Positions 6,174 to 14,626 of a stretch of DNA of 64,000 nt are shown piece after piece (position 1 is the stretch's first letter; the number at the start of each line of letters is the position of its first letter). The notes beneath the pieces were generated by a model that saw nothing but the letters and a program-made list of their open reading frames with translations, was not told the DNA's origin and did not search any database. The position numbers and the translations under genes were made by a program. This DNA comes from Lachnospiraceae bacterium (GTDB lineage Bacteria > Bacillota > Clostridia > Lachnospirales > Lachnospiraceae), in the NCBI GenBank assembly GCA_023664345.1, contig JAMPFQ010000017.1, positions 27,260 to 91,259 on the forward strand, in the 5' to 3' direction.

Positions 6174-7042
6174 TTTCCCTTTTTTATAATGCGCCGTTCC
6201 GGCCTCATGCGCAGGGACGACTTGATCAAATCCCGCATGGAGATGCCGCCCTCACCCGAAGAATTGGCGTTGCGTGTCTCCAGCCTTACCAGGTTGGGAA
6301 TATGCCTGATCTGCAGTTCTGCGGAATCCTCTATGGTAATAACGCGTTCCTCCTGTGGGATATAATTGGAAAGCGCATTCAAAAAGGTAGTCTTCCCGGA
6401 ACCGGTTCCGCCACTGATAAAAATATTGTATTTCGCCTTCACCAGCTTCTGCAAAAAGACTGCCGCCTCCGGTGTAATGGAACCATAGTTTATCAGCTTC
6501 TGAATCGTCATTCCCTCCTCGGGGAACCTCCTGATCGTGACAATGGGGCCATTTAGGGCGATCGGATCCAGCACTACATTCACACGGGATCCGTCCGCCA
6601 GACGGGTATCTACAATGGGGTTACTCTCGGTGACGGAGCGTCCCATATCCTGCACAAACTTTGTGATGATTTGCCGCAGACGATCCTGGCTTTCGAATTT
6701 TTCCGGGATACGCTCCAGCTTCCCGGCACGTTCCACAAATATGGTGTCATATCCGTTTATCATGACCTCGGTAATGCTTTTATCCGCGATGATCTTTCCC
6801 AAAATACCCAGTCCTCTGATGGATTCAAAGACATTATTGACCAGACTCTTTCTGGTACGAAAGGACAGAGAGGAATAATACGCTGCCACATCGGGCTCCG
6901 TTCCTTGCGTCTGCCTGATGCGCAGTTCCATCATTGCCTCTGCCCTCTCCCTCAGTTCGGTATCCGATAACTCCGAGTAAGAGGGATCCCGGCATATCAT
7001 CTCGCGGATTTTGACCGTTTCTTCTGTAAAATAATCTCTCAT
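6083..7042 (-). CDS. cpaF: CpaF/TadA-type secretion ATPase, truncated by the mobile element
   Basis: The N-terminal ~285 residues of a type II/IV secretion ATPase that drives Tad/Flp pilus assembly. The ATG at 7,042 follows GGAG; an ATG at 7,054 is the alternative. Family features seen: DKSITEVMINGYDTIFVERAGKLERI, Walker A (ISGGTGSGKTTF, near residue 210-220), the Asp box (EERVITIEDSAEL), and SLRMRPER. The gene is then cut by the integrated element: the arginine finger/Walker B region (usually RIIVGEVRG) and the rest of the C-terminal domain are missing, replaced by about 35 non-native residues. The protein as encoded should not hydrolyse ATP. The missing part probably lies at the other end of the element, left of this window. 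Confidence 0.88.
   Translation of the reverse strand: MRDYFTEETVKIREMICRDPSYSELSDTELRERAEAMMELRIRQTQGTEPDVAAYYSSLSFRTRKSLVNNVFESIRGLGILGKIIADKSITEVMINGYDTIFVERAGKLERIPEKFESQDRLRQIITKFVQDMGRSVTESNPIVDTRLADGSRVNVVLDPIALNGPIVTIRRFPEEGMTIQKLINYGSITPEAAVFLQKLVKAKYNIFISGGTGSGKTTFLNALSNYIPQEERVITIEDSAELQIRHIPNLVRLETRNANSSGEGGISMRDLIKSSLRMRPERRIIKKGNQIRKVRVCPSHIHSDTTARTISLRSDAVN
6180..6205. other. Element-chromosome junction (attachment site) inside cpaF
   Basis: Reading leftward, the cpaF-type frame is family-like through SSLRMRPER (codon ending at 6,194) and becomes unrelated soon after, near 6,185-6,195, where it continues antisense through the end of the recombinase gene. Family proteins read on as RIIVGEVRG at this point. 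The crossover of the serine recombinase is therefore placed here. The exact dinucleotide cannot be fixed without the other end or an empty site. Confidence 0.7.
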
Positions 7043-7072
7043 GCCAATCTCCATTTAGCTTTCCGCAACATC

Positions 7073-8122
7073 TTAATGACTGACGAGCGCCTCCACAAAG
7101 CTGACTCCGGCATTTCCCGCCAACATGGTGATCAGCTGAGCAGAGTCAGGATTCTGTATCCCCCCTACTCTGCCCGCCAATGGAATCGGACTGCCAGTGT
7201 CCATTCCCCGGCCATTATCAAAATTCAGCACCCGCAGCATTTTCCGGCTATACGCGTTCATGACATGAGCCTGTGCCGTAAAACATTGCATTTTATGTAT
7301 CGCTATTGCATCCGGCTTTTCCACCAGAATGATCTTTTCCACCTGTTCAAAAATACTCAATGCCCTGGCATCCAGCGCCACCCCCATATCCACCACAATA
7401 TATTCGAAAAGCCCCGATCTGCTAATCTCTGTAAGCAGTTCGCCGATATCCTGGGCCGTCATTGCATAAATGTCGTTGGGACTGTCAAAATGCTTCAGAT
7501 AATACAGATTATCACTCTTGGTCTGCAGCAGGCTTTGCAGCTTCATGGGAAAATTAATTCCGGAACCGAGAGAGCCGACCAGTTCACTGAGTCCCTTCCC
7601 ATCGCTCTGAGGTAAATAGCAGTCCTCCGAGGCAATGTCTTCCAAATTGATATAAAAGGTTTTATATCCCCGCATTGCAAGCTTCGAAGCCGCTACCAAC
7701 GCAAGCGTTGTCTTACCACATCCGCCTATGGGAGAATAGAAAGCCACCGACATTCCCCATTGTCTGCCCATAAACTCTCCCACATCCTGACAGACCTCGG
7801 AGTACATTTCCAGAATCTGTTTGTAGATATTGCTGATGCGCTGATATTTATTGACCTTATGGCAGTTTCCACAGCCTGCGGGAACTGCCTTGGCATCATC
7901 CAGGAGCATCACTGCCAGCATATCTTTATTCAAGGCAGTCTGACCATCATATAAGTCCGAGTCAAACAGAATAATATCAAATTTCCTGGAAGTCAATGCT
8001 GTCTCCAGACTGTCTGCGTCCGTATACACGGACAATACCAGATCCTTATACTCTTCCAACACACTGACCAATCGATCCAGGTATTCTTTATCGTTATCTG
8101 CAACAGCTATTCTGACCTGCAT
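7073..8122 (-). CDS. cpaE: CpaE/TadZ-like pilus assembly ATPase
   Basis: A 349-residue protein with a receiver-like N-terminal domain (residues 1-80, IAVADNDKEYLDRL then DIILFDSDLYDG) and a ParA/MinD-type ATPase domain with a deviant Walker A at about 130-139 (SPIGGCGKTT). CpaE/TadZ proteins localise Tad pilus machinery at the membrane. The ATG has a GGGGAGG site upstream. The cpaF gene follows after 30 bases, so this is the start of a tad operon now cut by the element. Its promoter is seen at 8,191-8,163. Confidence 0.85.
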   Translation of the reverse strand: MQVRIAVADNDKEYLDRLVSVLEEYKDLVLSVYTDADSLETALTSRKFDIILFDSDLYDGQTALNKDMLAVMLLDDAKAVPAGCGNCHKVNKYQRISNIYKQILEMYSEVCQDVGEFMGRQWGMSVAFYSPIGGCGKTTLALVAASKLAMRGYKTFYINLEDIASEDCYLPQSDGKGLSELVGSLGSGINFPMKLQSLLQTKSDNLYYLKHFDSPNDIYAMTAQDIGELLTEISRSGLFEYIVVDMGVALDARALSIFEQVEKIILVEKPDAIAIHKMQCFTAQAHVMNAYSRKMLRVLNFDNGRGMDTGSPIPLAGRVGGIQNPDSAQLITMLAGNAGVSFVEALVSH

Positions 8123-8162
8123 ACAAATCCTCCCCGGTACATTATTGTACTGTATTTATATA

Positions 8163-8191
8163 AGTATATATTATATTTTTACAATTTTCAA
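8163..8191 (-). promoter_or_regulatory. Promoter of the cpaE-cpaF operon
   Basis: On the minus strand, TTGAAA (8,191-8,186) and TATACT (8,168-8,163) are 17 bases apart, about 40 bases before the cpaE start, in a very AT-rich stretch. Overlapping TATAAT-like words make the exact -10 uncertain. Confidence 0.6.
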
Positions 8192-8390
8192 CTATATTTT
8201 GAGCAAAGCATACATGCAATCATTTAAGTTATTCTCTCCTAAAAACCATAATATACGCTTTTATCCTATATTGTGCGCTAAAACATAGCTACAAACTGTA
8301 TTCTATGCAGTGCTATTCTTTATAATAAATAACAACCTCATGAACATACCGCCATGCAGTGTATGCACTTTCATAAGAACCATCCAAAAT

Positions 8391-8512
8391 CAAAGACCCC
8401 GCAGCAAGCTGACGGGGTACCAATCTTGCAACGCAGCAAGCTGCGGGGTCTTTGACCCTCGCGGCATTCGCCAAGGTCCTACGGACTTGTGGCTCATTGC
8501 CCGCGGGAATAA
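8391..8512 (+). repeat. Strongly folded intergenic repeat element
   Basis: Within the 413-base gap 8,123-8,535. Two 15-base arms, CAAAGACCCCGCAGC (8,391-8,405) and its exact reverse complement (8,440-8,454), enclose 34 bases; GCAGCAAGCTG-type words occur in both. A second fold follows: CGCGG (8,459-) pairs with CCGCG (about 8,507), enclosing GCCA/TGGC and GTCC-TAC-GGAC. I recall similar GCAGCAAGCTGCGGGG words in many clostridial intergenic regions, which suggests a dispersed element. It ends about 15 bases before the binding site of the XRE gene. From 8,192 to 8,390 I see AT-rich sequence without clear features. Confidence 0.65.
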
Positions 8513-8535
8513 ATTTCAATCAAAAGGAGACCATT

Positions 8536-8871
8536 TTGCCAAATCGAATCAGAGAACTACGCAAAGAAAAACGAATCACCCAGTTACAACTCAGCATAGA
8601 ATTAGGTGTTACCCAGGAAACGATCAGCGCCTATGAGCATGGCAAACATCTGCCCAGCCTTGCCGCTCTGATTAAGATGAGTGAAATTTTCCATACAAGC
8701 ATGGACTATATTATGGGTCTTTCCCCTATGGAACATTCCGATAATTCCGACCGTTATGCCAACGATGAACAGCGCGATTATCTCTTGCGCTGTTACCGCC
8801 GTCTCGGTACAAAAAATAAAGCCCGGCTGGTTTCCTATGCGGAAGGCCTGCTGGACTCTCAAAAAGATTGA
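8536..8871 (+). CDS. XRE-family transcriptional regulator
   Basis: A 111-residue protein started at a TTG at 8,536 behind AAAGGAG (spacing 8), giving MPNRIRELRKEKRITQLQLS, the usual XRE opening. Residues 4-60 are the HTH (LGVTQETISAYEHGKHLPSLAALIKMSEIF). The tail after residue 75 is helical and charged. Target unknown. It is transcribed alone between a folded repeat and a terminator, divergent from the tad operon, so control of the pilus genes is possible but only inferred from position. Confidence 0.85.
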   Translation: MPNRIRELRKEKRITQLQLSIELGVTQETISAYEHGKHLPSLAALIKMSEIFHTSMDYIMGLSPMEHSDNSDRYANDEQRDYLLRCYRRLGTKNKARLVSYAEGLLDSQKD

Positions 8872-8895
8872 AAATAAAATTTATCAAAGCATAAA

Positions 8896-8940
8896 GCAAC
8901 GCACCTCAGGAAATACAAGGTGCGCTGCTTTTCATTTTTT
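8896..8940 (+). terminator. Terminator after the XRE gene
   Basis: GCAACGCACCT (8,896-8,906) pairs at 10 of 11 positions with AGGTGCGCTGC (8,918-8,928), followed by TTTTCATTTTTT. It lies between the convergent XRE and tex genes. Confidence 0.8.
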
Positions 8941-8946
8941 CTGCAT

Positions 8947-11373
8947 TTACACCGCCTTGATCTTCATGGTAAGGCTGATCCGCTTCTTGGGCACATCCAC
9001 CGACAGTACCTGTACTTCCACGATATCGCCCACGCTGACGGCCTCCAGGGGATGCTTGATATAGCGCTCCGTGATCTGGGAAATGTGCACCAGGCCGTCC
9101 TGATGGACGCCGATATCCACAAATACGCCAAAGTCGATCACGTTCCGAACGGTTCCCTTTAGGATCATACCCGGCTTCAGGTCTTTCATATCCAGCACAT
9201 CGCTGCGCAGGATCGGCTTGGGCATATCGTCCCTGGGATCCCTGGCGGGCTTTTCCAGTTCTTTCAGGATATCCGTCAGTGTGATCTCGCCGATGCCGAG
9301 TTCTTCCGCCAACAGTTTCTTATCCTTGATCCGCTTCTCCAGGCTGGAGACGGATGCCTCCCTGCCCTGTGACTTATTCGCATCCTGTCTGCCGGTCTGA
9401 GGCATACCGCCCCGATCTCTGCTGCCGCCGTTTTTACCTTTTCCCGCATTGTCCCCATCCAGCACCATGCCGTCCATAGCCGCCGCAAGGGCTTTGCCCA
9501 TGGCAGTGTTGGTATTGCGAACCTGTACGGTCTTCTGCTGCCTCTTCTGGGGCTGCTGCTTTTCAGTAACAGGTGCTTTCTTTCCTGCCGCCTTATCCGC
9601 CGCGGCTTTCTTCTGTGCCGCACGCACATCATCCATGGTCAGGCCCAGCTTATCCAACAGCTTCATTGCCGCCTCATAGGACTCCGGATGTACGCTGGTG
9701 GCATCCAGGGGATTGGTTCCGTCCAGGATGCGCATGAAGCCCGCGCACTGTTCGTATGCCTTGGGACCAAGCTTTGCCACCTTGAGAAGCTGCTTCCGGT
9801 CTGTGAAACGGCCGTTTACCTCCCTGTAATCCACGATATTCTTCGCAATAGTCTTATTGATGCCTGAAATGTATTCCAAAAGGGATGCGGAAGCGGTATT
9901 CAAGTCCACGCCCACCTTGTTCACGCTGTCTTCCACCACGCCGCTTAAAGCTTCATTTAACTTTTTCTGGTTCATATCATGCTGGTACTGTCCTACGCCG
10001 ATGGACTGGGGATCGATCTTCACCAGTTCCGCCAGAGGATCCTGAAGCCGCCTGGCGATGGAGGCGGCGCTCCTCTGCCCCACGTCAAAGTTGGGGAACT
10101 CCTCTGTGGCAAGCTTGCTGGCGGAATAAACGCTGGCGCCTGCCTCATTGACGATCACATACTGTACGGGACGATCCAGTTCCTTGATCAGATCCACAAT
10201 CACCTGCTCCGACTCCCTGGACGCAGTGCCATTTCCTACAGAAATCAAATCTACATTATATTTCTTAATCAATTTCTTCAATTCCGTCTTCGCTTCCGCC
10301 ACTTTGTTCTGGGGTGCCGTAGGATAGATAACCTTGGTATCCAGCACCTTTCCGGTAGGATCCACCACCGCCAGCTTACAGCCGGTGCGAAAAGCGGGAT
10401 CCCAGCCCATGACCACTTTCCCCGTGATGGGCGGCTGCAGCAGAAGCTGCTCCAGATTTTTCCCGAAAACAGCGATAGCGCCATCCTCCGCCTTTTCCGT
10501 CAGGTCATTGCGAATCTCTCTTTCAATAGCAGGTGCTATTAACCGTTCATAGCTGTCCTGGATCACTTCCCGCAGCACAGGAGCGGTGTACTCGTTGTCG
10601 GAGGTGATAGTCTTTTTGGCAAGATACTGTAAAATGCGCTCCACAGGGGCGTTTACCTTTACCGTCAGGATTTTCTCCGCCTCTCCCCGGTTCAGGGCAA
10701 GCACACGGTGGCCTGCCACCTTTTTCACCGGTTCCTCGAAATCATAATACATTTCATAGACGCTCTCTGTCTTCTCATCCTTGGCCGCACTGGTAATGAT
10801 ACCCTCTTCCATGGTAAGTTCCCGGATATAGATGCGGTGATCCGCCTCGTCGGAAATACTCTCCGCAATGATGTCTTTCGCTCCCTGCAGGGCCTCCGCA
10901 GCGCTCTTTACCTGTTTGTCCGGCTCCACATCCTCCGAAGTCACATACTTTTCGGCCTCCTCCAGCACCGGCGCCTTGGCATCCTGAGCCAATATGTACT
11001 CCGCCAGACCGTCCAGGCCTTTCTCTCTGGCCACGCTGGCTCTGGTCTTTCTCTTGGGACGGTAGGGACGGTACAGATCCTCCACTACCACCAGTGTCTG
11101 CGCCGCCAGGATCTTTTCCCTTAATTCTTCTGTCAGCTTGCCCTGCTCCTCGATGCTGCCCAGCACCTGCTCTTTCTTCTCCTCCAGGTTGCGCAGATAG
11201 AGCAGTCTCTCATGGAGATCACGCAGCTGTTCATCATTCAGAGATCCTGTCGCTTCCTTCCTATATCGTGAGATAAAAGGGATCGTATTCCCTTCATCAA
11301 TCAGTTTGACGGCAGCTTCCACCTGCCATTTTTCCACTTTCAGTTCTTCTTTGATCTTCAGAATAATATCCAT
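8947..11373 (-). CDS. tex: Tex-family RNA-binding transcription accessory protein
   Basis: An 808-residue Tex protein. The start at 11,373 (MDIILKIKEELKVEKWQVEAAVKLI) matches the family N-terminus; upstream in-frame codons are not family-like. Order: N-terminal helical Tex domain (IPFISRYRKEATG), YqgF/RNase H-like domain (GWDPAFRTGCKLAVVD), helix-hairpin-helix segments (SASLLEYISGINKTIAKNIVDYREVNG), and a C-terminal S1 domain (GMILKGTVRNVIDFGVFVDIGVHQDGLVHIS). Unusual is a low-complexity Lys/Gln/Gly/Arg-rich insertion of about 90 residues between the HhH region and the S1 domain, which makes it longer than the usual ~720 residues. Tex proteins bind nucleic acid and aid transcription and RNA turnover. 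Confidence 0.95.
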   Translation of the reverse strand: MDIILKIKEELKVEKWQVEAAVKLIDEGNTIPFISRYRKEATGSLNDEQLRDLHERLLYLRNLEEKKEQVLGSIEEQGKLTEELREKILAAQTLVVVEDLYRPYRPKRKTRASVAREKGLDGLAEYILAQDAKAPVLEEAEKYVTSEDVEPDKQVKSAAEALQGAKDIIAESISDEADHRIYIRELTMEEGIITSAAKDEKTESVYEMYYDFEEPVKKVAGHRVLALNRGEAEKILTVKVNAPVERILQYLAKKTITSDNEYTAPVLREVIQDSYERLIAPAIEREIRNDLTEKAEDGAIAVFGKNLEQLLLQPPITGKVVMGWDPAFRTGCKLAVVDPTGKVLDTKVIYPTAPQNKVAEAKTELKKLIKKYNVDLISVGNGTASRESEQVIVDLIKELDRPVQYVIVNEAGASVYSASKLATEEFPNFDVGQRSAASIARRLQDPLAELVKIDPQSIGVGQYQHDMNQKKLNEALSGVVEDSVNKVGVDLNTASASLLEYISGINKTIAKNIVDYREVNGRFTDRKQLLKVAKLGPKAYEQCAGFMRILDGTNPLDATSVHPESYEAAMKLLDKLGLTMDDVRAAQKKAAADKAAGKKAPVTEKQQPQKRQQKTVQVRNTNTAMGKALAAAMDGMVLDGDNAGKGKNGGSRDRGGMPQTGRQDANKSQGREASVSSLEKRIKDKKLLAEELGIGEITLTDILKELEKPARDPRDDMPKPILRSDVLDMKDLKPGMILKGTVRNVIDFGVFVDIGVHQDGLVHISQITERYIKHPLEAVSVGDIVEVQVLSVDVPKKRISLTMKIKAV

Positions 11374-11482
11374 ACAGTTAAAACCTGACCTTTCTGCTTT
11401 TGCGTTTTTACCGCTGAAACCATTATACCCAAAAATTGCCTCCACCGCAATCATGAACAGAAATAAAGAACATGTGTTACCT

Positions 11483-11511
11483 TTGACAGGATCCCTATAA
11501 GGTGATATAGT
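11483..11511 (+). promoter_or_regulatory. Promoter of the DUF4190 gene cluster
   Basis: A near-consensus promoter: TTGACA (11,483-11,488), 17 bases, TATAGT (11,506-11,511), about 55 bases before the start of the next gene. Confidence 0.75.
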
Positions 11512-11566
11512 AAAAGTATTAAATCGCAGATGATCAGATTTATTTTATGATACGGAGCTTGATCCC

Positions 11567-12034
11567 ATGGACTATAACCAGAATGACCAAAACAGCTGGC
11601 AGCGCGACGATCAGCAGCGGGACCGCTGGAACAGCAGCGCTTCTAACAGCAGTTATTATAATCAGCCCACTCACCGTCCTTACGGACAGGGGTTTATTAT
11701 CGCTTCTATGGTATGCGGCGTTCTATCCGTGACAGCCTGCTGTACCGGAATCCTCTCGCTGCCCCTTGGCGCCCTGGGCATCCTTTTTGCCCTGCTGACT
11801 TACCGCAAAGGCAAGAAGATGAATGGCTCCGCCCTGACCGGGATCGTACTTTCGACCATGGGGATCGTCACCGGCGTTTCCATACTTGTTTACTCTTTCC
11901 GTACATTGCCCGACATGATGCGCGATCCCATGTTCCGCAGTCAGATGGATGCCATAACGGAACAGATGTACGGCATGGATCTTGAGGAATTCATGCGGGA
12001 ATATTACGGTTACGAATTGGATGTTTCAGAATAG
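11567..12034 (+). CDS. DUF4190-type small membrane protein
   Basis: A 155-residue protein. Residues 1-40 are polar and rich in Asn, Gln and Ser (MDYNQNDQNSWQRDDQQ). Two membrane segments follow: IASMVCGVLSVTACCTGILSLPLGALGILFALL and GIVLSTMGIVTGVSILVY, separated by a short basic loop (YRKGKKMNGSAL). This two-helix layout with GxxLGxxxxxxG spacing matches DUF4190. The tail is acidic (MDLEEFMREYYGYELD). GGAG precedes the ATG. Role unknown. Confidence 0.75.
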   Translation: MDYNQNDQNSWQRDDQQRDRWNSSASNSSYYNQPTHRPYGQGFIIASMVCGVLSVTACCTGILSLPLGALGILFALLTYRKGKKMNGSALTGIVLSTMGIVTGVSILVYSFRTLPDMMRDPMFRSQMDAITEQMYGMDLEEFMREYYGYELDVSE

Positions 12035-12049
12035 ATCTATGATAGGAGC

Positions 12050-12132
12050 AAAACAGTCTCGGAACGGAAATTTCTTCCCCGCAAAGGGCATTGAAGTGGA
12101 GAGACCGGAACAAATTGCCGCAAGCGGCAATT
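12050..12132 (+). repeat. Folded intergenic repeat sharing a 17-mer with the prfB-secA gap
   Basis: The 17-mer AAAACAGTCTCGGAACG (12,050-12,066) occurs again, inverted, at 14,714-14,730. A second GAGAC-CGGAAC word lies near 12,100 and can pair with GTCTC. The perfect hairpin AATTGCCGC-AA-GCGGCAATT (12,113-12,132) follows, ending about 8 bases before the AGGAGG site of the SprA-like gene. Confidence 0.6.
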
Positions 12133-12150
12133 GAATAGGAGGTTTTATTT

Positions 12151-12678
12151 ATGATGAACGTATCTTCATACGGCAATTATGACAACAATCCTTATATGGC
12201 GCCTGCAGGCTATGGTGCTTCCCGTGCCGGCCATGCCGACCGCATGGAGGACATAGCGCTTCCTGGCGCAAAAGAAAAGCAGAAAGAGGAACGCAACAAA
12301 CGTCTGGGGATCAAGGATCCCACGGAAGAATGCCAGACCTGCAAAAACCGTAAGTATAAGGACGGTTCTGACGAAATGGTGTCTTTCAAGAGTCCCGCCC
12401 ATATTTCCCCTGAAAGCGCTGCTGCCACTGTCCGCTCCCACGAACAGGAACACGTTACCAATGCCTACTCCAAAGCGGCAACCAATAACGGCAAGGTAAT
12501 ATCCGCTTCCGTCTCCATCCACACAGCGATCTGCCCTGAATGCGGGAGAAGCTATGTGTCCGGCGGCACTACCAGTACCCAGATCAAGTATTATAACGAA
12601 GACAACCCTTATCAACAAGACCTGAAAGCCACTGACCACGATAAATACGCCGGCATGAATCTGGATCTCGAGGTCTGA
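12151..12678 (+). CDS. SprA-related HExxH protein (putative zinc metalloprotease)
   Basis: A 175-residue protein that begins behind AGGAGG (spacing 9). The first 50 residues are Tyr, Gly and charge rich. The core has CQTCKNRKY and CPECGRSY cysteine pairs on either side of a HExxH motif in AAATVRSHEQEHVTNAY, a pattern I associate with the SprA-related family of putative metalloproteases. There is no signal peptide, so a cytoplasmic place is likely. The neighbours are two small membrane proteins in the same direction. Catalytic activity is inferred from the motif only. Confidence 0.7.
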   Translation: MMNVSSYGNYDNNPYMAPAGYGASRAGHADRMEDIALPGAKEKQKEERNKRLGIKDPTEECQTCKNRKYKDGSDEMVSFKSPAHISPESAAATVRSHEQEHVTNAYSKAATNNGKVISASVSIHTAICPECGRSYVSGGTTSTQIKYYNEDNPYQQDLKATDHDKYAGMNLDLEV

Positions 12679-12703
12679 GGCCACTGAGCACAGGGAGCAT
12701 TTC

Positions 12704-13462
12704 ATGAAGCAATATAAGAAACCTTATGAATTAAAGAATCTGGCCAAGGATAAGCTGCAGGATAAGTATGGAGCCGCCGTACTGATCCTGTTCCTGTACA
12801 ACCTGATCGTCAGCTGCGTGTCACTGTTCATCGGCATGCTCTCCAACATGACCACGGCCACCGCCTATGCCCTGACAGCTTCCCCATCTACTGTCACTGT
12901 CATAACCGTGGTATTTGAACTGATCAATGTAGCAGCTGTTATCGTTCTCGGCATCATGCAGGTTGGCATCACCCTGTTTTTCTTGAACATTGCCTGCGGG
13001 CAGCCTTATGCCACGGCAAACCTGTTTTACGGTTTTAAAAATGACTCCGGAAAGTCCCTGGCGCTGTCCGCGGCGGTAGGTCTGTGCAACGCAGTGTGCC
13101 TGTATCCCAGCCAGTACTGTCTGTCTGCTTACCTGGATTCCCGGGACACACAGATGCTTTCCATGGCTTTTATCCTTATGATCGTTGGATTCTGCGTGTA
13201 TGTTCCCATCTCCCTGGGGCTGTCGCAGGTTTTTTATCTGATGTTGGATTATCCTGACCGCACTGCCAAAGAGACGCTGGCTCTTACTTTTCAGGTAATG
13301 AAGGGAAATAAACGACGTCTGTTCTACCTGCAGCTAAGCTTTATTCCCATGATGATCCTGTGTATCTGCAGTTTCGGCATTGGTTTCCTGTGGCTGAACC
13401 CTTACATGCAGATGACTTACACATATTTTTTCCTGGATATGATGAATCCTGCGGAAAGATGA
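12704..13462 (+). CDS. DUF975-family integral membrane protein
   Basis: A 252-residue protein with a polar opening typical of the family (KKPYELKNLAKDKLQDKYGAAVLILFLYNLIV) and about five to six membrane segments. The stretch DYPDRTAKETLALTFQVMKGNKRRLFYLQLSFI near residue 195-225 is the characteristic conserved DUF975 loop (a short repeat-like helix before the last membrane pair). GGGAG precedes the ATG, 25 bases after the SprA-like gene. Function unknown. It is convergent with prfB. Confidence 0.8.
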   Translation: MKQYKKPYELKNLAKDKLQDKYGAAVLILFLYNLIVSCVSLFIGMLSNMTTATAYALTASPSTVTVITVVFELINVAAVIVLGIMQVGITLFFLNIACGQPYATANLFYGFKNDSGKSLALSAAVGLCNAVCLYPSQYCLSAYLDSRDTQMLSMAFILMIVGFCVYVPISLGLSQVFYLMLDYPDRTAKETLALTFQVMKGNKRRLFYLQLSFIPMMILCICSFGIGFLWLNPYMQMTYTYFFLDMMNPAER

Positions 13463-13480
13463 GCTTCCCGCAGGATTTTC

Positions 13481-14603
13481 TTATTGCTTATTATTGTCTT
13501 TCGTATTGATCCATTTCAGATACCCATTGATAAAAGGATCCAGAGCGCCATCCAGCACCGCGTCCGCGTTGCCTGTCTCCACATCGGTCCTAAGGTCCTT
13601 CACCAGCTTATAGGGCTGCAGGACATAGGATCGGATCTGATTTCCCCAGCCGATCTCTTTCACCTCTCCCCGGATGTCGGAAAGCTTCTCCACATTTGCC
13701 TCCTGCTTCAGCAGATACAGCTTTGCTTTCAGCATCTGCATAGCCTTATCCTTATTCTGGAACTGGCTTCGCTCGTTCTGGCACTGTACCACGGTTCCCG
13801 TGGGAATATGGGTGATACGGATGGCGGAAGAGGTCTTATTGATATGCTGGCCGCCCGCGCCGCTGCTTCGATAGGTATCGATCCGCAGATCTTTCTCCTC
13901 GATCTCCACATCCAGGTCTTCCTCGATATCCGGCATCACATCCAGGGAAACAAAGGAAGTCTGGCGCTTTCCCTGGGCGTTAAAAGGCGAGATCCTCACC
14001 AGCCGGTGCACACCCTTTTCAGACTTCAGGTAGCCGTAAGCATTCTCTCCATTGACCTGGAATGTCACCGACTTGATCCCTGCCTCATCGCCGTCCAGAT
14101 AGTCCAATACCTCCAGTGAAAATCCCTTACGCTCCGCCCATCTGGTGTACATGCGGTAAAGCATGCCGCACCAGTCGCAGCTTTCCGTCCCTCCGGCCCC
14201 GGCATTCAGCTTCAGGATAGCGTTATTTTTGTCATATTCCTCCGAAAGCAGGGTTCCGATGCGAAGTTCCTCGAACTCGCTGATAAATTCATCCATCTCG
14301 CTCCGGATCTCCGCTGCCATGGAATCATCCTCTTCCTCGTAGCCCATCTCGATCAGGGTCAGGATATCGTCATACTGTCCGGAAAGCTTGTCGCACTGCT
14401 CCACCACATCTTTCAGATTTTTCAGTTCTTTCATTTGCTTGTTGGAGCGGTCAGGATCGTCCCAGAAACCGGGCGCCTCCATCTCCATCTCCAACTCCTC
14501 GATCCGCTTTACCTTATTAGCGAGGTCAAAGTGAATCCCTCACTTCCGCCAATGGAGTTTCGTAAGCCTGGATCTCAGACTTCATCTGATCTAATTCTAC
14601 CAA
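13481..14603 (-). CDS. prfB: Peptide chain release factor 2 with programmed +1 frameshift
   Basis: Terminates translation at UGA and UAA codons. The gene is in two frames. The first 25 codons start at a TTG at 14,603 (MVELDQMKSEIQAYETPLAE) and end at CTT-TGA-C; slipping +1 at CTT skips one base and continues with GAC at 14,527 as DLANKVKRIEELEME, for about 373 residues. Visible landmarks are the SPF specificity motif (VRISPFNAQG) and the GGQ catalytic motif (SSGAGGQHINK). A Shine-Dalgarno-like AGGGA lies just before the slip site. The frameshift makes synthesis self-limiting: low RF2 lets ribosomes stall at UGA and shift. It follows secA in the same direction. Confidence 0.93.
14520..14545 (-). 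promoter_or_regulatory. RF2 autoregulatory frameshift site
   Basis: On the minus strand: AGGGATTCA-CTT-TGA-C, with CTT at 14,531-14,529 and the in-frame UGA at 14,528-14,526. This is the conserved arrangement of an internal Shine-Dalgarno, a slippery Leu codon, UGA and C seen in bacterial prfB genes. Confidence 0.92.
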
Positions 14604-14626
14604 TTGCGTCACCCTCTTTCTTATTA

